This document shows positions 6,653 through 7,036 of a stretch of DNA of 7,036 nucleotides, one piece after another (position 1 is the stretch's first letter; every line of letters starts with the position of its first letter). Under the pieces are notes generated by a model, which was given only the letters and a program-made list of their open reading frames with translations, did not search any database and was not told the origin of the DNA. This stretch comes from an uncultured Armatimonadota bacterium (GTDB lineage: Bacteria; Armatimonadota; Fimbriimonadia; Fimbriimonadales; Fimbriimonadaceae): the NCBI GenBank assembly GCA_946478935.1, contig CAMLEL010000123.1, forward strand, positions 1-7,036, in the 5' to 3' direction. The position numbers and the translations under genes were made by a program.

Positions 6653-6884
6653 GATCTAAAAGAACCTCAAAGGTGGCCCTGCCGTTTTGAAGCGATAATT
6701 GCAATCCGAGGATTTGGAGCAGTTGGAGCACGTTGCCGATCCTGGGATTGGTTTTGCCGGTTTCCACTTCGTGGACAAACAGCGGCTTGGCACCCGCTAA
6801 TTCAGCTAACTGCTCCTGAGAAAGTCCAAGCGCTTTTCGCCTCGCTCTGATTCCCTCGCCAAGGGCCAATTGCCAAGATTTCAT
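6639..6884 (-). CDS. hipB: HipB-like Xre-family HTH antitoxin and repressor
   Basis: An 81-residue protein. An Xre/Cro-type helix-turn-helix spans about residues 8-61: IRARRKALGLSQEQLAELAGAK is helices 1-2 and the turn, PLFVHEVETGKTNP is the recognition helix with the family Glu-x-Gly, and NVLQLLQILGLQLSL closes the domain. A short tail (EVLLDHADD) would reach the toxin or dimer partner. HipB proteins bind and neutralise HipA and repress their own operon; the three repeated elements upstream fit this. It overlaps hipA by 14 bp, so antitoxin and toxin are translationally coupled. The ATG at 6884 has no Shine-Dalgarno; a TATGCT box ends five bases before it. Confidence 0.92.
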   Translation of the reverse strand: MKSWQLALGEGIRARRKALGLSQEQLAELAGAKPLFVHEVETGKTNPRIGNVLQLLQILGLQLSLQNGRATFEVLLDHADD

Positions 6885-6894
6885 GATTAAGCAT
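6883..6894. promoter_or_regulatory. Putative HipB operator O1
   Basis: ATG-N6-CAT element; on the minus strand TATGCTTAATCATG. It overlaps the hipB start codon and shares TATGCTTA with O3. The arms are only three bases, so it is the weakest of the three sites. Confidence 0.4.
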
Positions 6895-6937
6895 AATTAT
6901 GACACAATTTCAAAGCGGACCTCGGTTTTCCGTCATT

Positions 6938-6966
6938 ATTTTATGTTTATTCATAAAACTTGACAA
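6938..6966 (-). promoter_or_regulatory. Sigma70-type promoter of the hipB-hipA operon
   Basis: On the minus strand, -35 TTGTCA (6966-6961) and -10 TAAAAT (6943-6938) are exactly 17 bp apart, each one mismatch from consensus. This is the best promoter in the window. Transcription would start near 6931, giving a leader of about 47 bases. Operator O2 fills the spacer and part of the -10 box, so a repressor bound there would block polymerase. Confidence 0.7.
6939..6958. promoter_or_regulatory. Putative HipB operator O2
   Basis: A perfect inverted repeat with seven-base arms: TTTTATG (6939-6945), six-base spacer TTTATT, CATAAAA (6952-6958). It lies between the -35 and -10 boxes of the hip promoter. 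The core TATG-N6-CATA is shared with O3 at 12 of 14 positions. Binding by HipB is inferred. Confidence 0.6.
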
Positions 6967-7002
6967 TTAAACCAACTCACGGCGTCCAATCTACCGAGAA
7001 TC

Positions 7003-7016
7003 TATGCTTATCCATA
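7003..7016. promoter_or_regulatory. Putative HipB operator O3
   Basis: TATGCTTATCCATA: four-base arms TATG/CATA with a six-base spacer. It is 61 bp centre to centre from O2, which is 60 bp from O1. It lies upstream of the hip promoter and overlaps a plus-strand TACAAT (7015-7020). Confidence 0.5.
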
Positions 7017-7036
7017 CAATACGTGGCTGGCAACCG

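Larger units (their letters stand above)
6885..7036. other. AT-rich intergenic control region at the right edge
   Basis: No coding frame can be supported in this 152-bp stretch. It holds the hip promoter, operators O2 and O3, most of O1, and the 10-bp palindrome CATAATTATG at 6892-6901. The plus-strand TACAAT at 7015-7020 may be the -10 of a divergent gene lying beyond the window. Confidence 0.6.

Noticed and set aside
6892..6901. Palindrome CATAATTATG as a separate operator
   Set aside because: Short and AT-rich, so expected by chance here; it lacks the N6 spacer of the other sites and overlaps O1, so it is mentioned only as part of the region.
1..7036. Mobile element, CRISPR array or tRNA genes
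   Set aside because: No transposase or integrase frame, no spaced direct repeats of CRISPR length and no cloverleaf pattern were seen by eye on either strand.

Overview
The window looks like chromosomal DNA from a member of the Armatimonadota, most likely the Fimbriimonadia. The main clue is the prepilin at 2669-3631. Its N-terminus reads [20 protein letters not shown], followed by [14 protein letters not shown] and [10 protein letters not shown], a pattern typical of the many prepilin-like proteins of that phylum. The mid-to-high GC coding regions and a mixture of Shine-Dalgarno starts and apparently leaderless starts fit, but the assignment is inferred from the protein style and not proven.

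Layout from left to right. (1) 1-1476, minus strand: an alpha/beta hydrolase that is still open at the left edge (492 codons visible). (2) 1477-1531: a short divergent intergenic region with a TACAAT box just ahead of the next gene. (3) 1532-2476, plus strand: complete ispH of the MEP isoprenoid pathway. A perfect 13-bp-arm hairpin begins in its stop codon. (4) 2520-3631, minus strand: a two-gene transcript made of a prepilin-type protein and a tiny 52-residue lipoprotein (2520-2678) whose start overlaps the pilin stop. (5) 3632-3742: a compact divergent promoter region in which two promoters overlap at their -35 boxes. (6) 3743-4579, plus strand: an unrecognised 278-residue cytoplasmic protein. 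(7) 4592-6884, minus strand: what looks like one operon, a HipB-like HTH antitoxin, a HipA-like kinase toxin (14-bp overlap with the antitoxin) and, 21 bp downstream, a CvfB-family S1-domain RNA-binding protein. (8) 6885-7036: an AT-rich control region with a good sigma70-type promoter for the hip operon and three related TATG-N6-CATA elements spaced about 60 bp apart, the probable HipB operators.

How the genes work together. The hipB-hipA pair is a classical type II toxin-antitoxin module with every kinase residue I could check in place. The following cvfB gene may be co-transcribed with it or driven by its own TACAAT box. The pilin and the small lipoprotein probably act together at the cell envelope. 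ispH and the hydrolase are metabolic and show no visible functional link to the rest. I saw no tRNA, rRNA, CRISPR array, transposase or other mobile element. No wholly new system is evident; the most notable items are the operator array, the overlapping lipoprotein gene and the repeated TACAAT/leaderless arrangement.
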